The notes beneath the pieces were generated by a model. That model ran no database searches. It had not been told where the DNA came from and saw only the letters and a list, made by a program, of their open reading frames with translations. Below are positions 11,852-12,243 of a stretch of 12,243 nt of DNA, piece after piece. The number at the start of each line of letters is the position of its first letter. The stretch's first letter is position 1. The translations under genes were made by a program, and so were the position numbers. The stretch is from DATFCK01 sp045809745 (GTDB taxonomy: Bacteria > Verrucomicrobiota > Verrucomicrobiia > Chthoniobacterales > UBA10450): NCBI GenBank assembly GCA_045809745.1, contig JBJMXE010000119.1, positions 1 to 12,243 of the forward strand, read 5' to 3'.

Positions 11852-12243
11852 TTATTGGCGCGCAGTCTGGGACGAGTAATGGTTGGCAACCAACCGCCAG
11901 CGCCCTTGCTGCTTCACCCACACCCTGGTAAACCGAGTGTCACGGGGAACCGCCTTGCCTTTGTCTTGCCCACTCATTGTAGAGAGGCCAGTCTCCACAG
12001 CCGTGTTTCCATAGACGCGCACTTGAACGTCATCGGTAGTGATAGATTGAAATTTCAAATCACCCGACGTGAAATCCGAAATCACCTGCGCTTTGGTTCT
12101 CACTCTGCCACTTGGTCCTACGCCTATGAAATCAGCAGCGTAGATGCGATCAAGGGCCGTCGCATCAGCATGAATCTGTGCTTGAATGCGTTCGTTATCC
12201 AGTTTTCTGATGACCTCCTCGACACTTGTTTGGTGACTGCCCC
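11852..12243 (-). CDS. NTF2/SnoaL-like (DUF4440-type) protein, 5' end outside the window
   Basis: The frame is open from the window edge to TAA at 11854-11852, at least 130 residues. It reads SHQTSVEEVIRKLDNERIQA, IHADATALDRIYAADFIGVG, PSGRVRTKAQVISDFTSGDL, KFQSITTDDVQVRVYGNTAV, ETGLSTMSGQ and then TRFTRVWVKQQGRWRLVANH. This is the standard NTF2-like cone fold: an N-terminal helix pair, ADFIGVGPSGRV, and strands ending in F-x-R-V-W-V-K-x-x-G-R-W-R-L-V-A-N-H-x-S. Such domains bind small ligands or act as enzymes or scaffolds; activity cannot be told from sequence. A GTG at 12103 is internal, since homology extends upstream to the window edge. It lies 16 bp before a GCCTAAC motif opening the array spacer. 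NTF2-like folds are known among integron cassette proteins, which fits the context. Confidence 0.85.
   Translation of the reverse strand, partial: GSHQTSVEEVIRKLDNERIQAQIHADATALDRIYAADFIGVGPSGRVRTKAQVISDFTSGDLKFQSITTDDVQVRVYGNTAVETGLSTMSGQDKGKAVPRDTRFTRVWVKQQGRWRLVANHYSSQTARQ

Noticed and set aside
11622..11921. 99-aa minus-strand open frame across array spacer copy 2
   Set aside because: It runs out of the NTF2-like gene in another frame into the repeated spacer, and the homologous copy 1 does not keep the frame as a separate gene.
1..12243. CRISPR array, rRNA, IS transposase or integrase gene
   Set aside because: No evenly spaced short direct repeats with unique spacers, no rRNA-like blocks and no transposase or tyrosine-recombinase motifs were seen on either strand.

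Overview
This 12.2 kb window looks like a chromosomal segment from a soil-type Verrucomicrobiota, most likely near Chthoniobacterales/Udaeobacter. That placement is inference. It rests on the character of the proteins (verrucomicrobial-looking EF-P, WcaL-like GT4 enzyme, exported small proteins), on paired palindromes of the GGGACGAG/CTCGTCCC type, and on a degenerate TTGGGCGTTGAGCG-type intergenic repeat that I associate with such genomes. Few genes have a clear Shine-Dalgarno sequence, and several starts look like GTG or TTG.

Layout. 1-2272 (minus): a low-complexity single-pass membrane protein, an exported coiled-coil protein, then a prolyl oligopeptidase N-terminus broken by an in-frame TAG at the window edge. 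2381-3703 (plus): an exported NlpC/P60-like peptidase and a transglutaminase-like cysteine protein. 3704-4065: non-coding DNA with a compact attC-like fold (3767-3821), a REPIN-like inverted pair (3845-3921) and a terminator. 4066-5598 (minus): two tandem paralogous HELVH metalloprotease-like genes and a closely coupled 150-aa protein. 5729-6240: a His/Tyr-rich exported peptide gene and a convergent CsbD-like gene. 6266-6336: a second REPIN-like pair. 6390-8051 (minus): EF-P, whose loop tip appears to be Asn rather than Lys/Arg, and a KpsF/KdsD arabinose-5-phosphate isomerase. 8122-8421 (plus): a small exported protein. 8422-8799: repeat-rich DNA leading into a GT4 glycosyltransferase that ends at 9972.

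10005-12243 is the most unusual part. Three minus-strand genes (an NTF2/SnoaL-like protein cut by the window end, a 290-aa exported barrel- or lipoprotein-like protein, a 125-aa membrane protein) are separated by two copies of one element, 227 and 297 bp long. Each copy is bounded by RYYYAAC and GTTRRRY motifs that abut the stop of one gene and the start of the next. This is the architecture of an integron gene-cassette array, but the spacers are longer than usual attC sites and no integrase is in the window. A non-autonomous mobile element with short inverted ends is the main alternative.

Functionally, the KpsF and glycosyltransferase genes point to outer-envelope polysaccharide synthesis, and the NlpC/P60-like gene to wall turnover. 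The rest is mostly exported or envelope proteins of unknown role.
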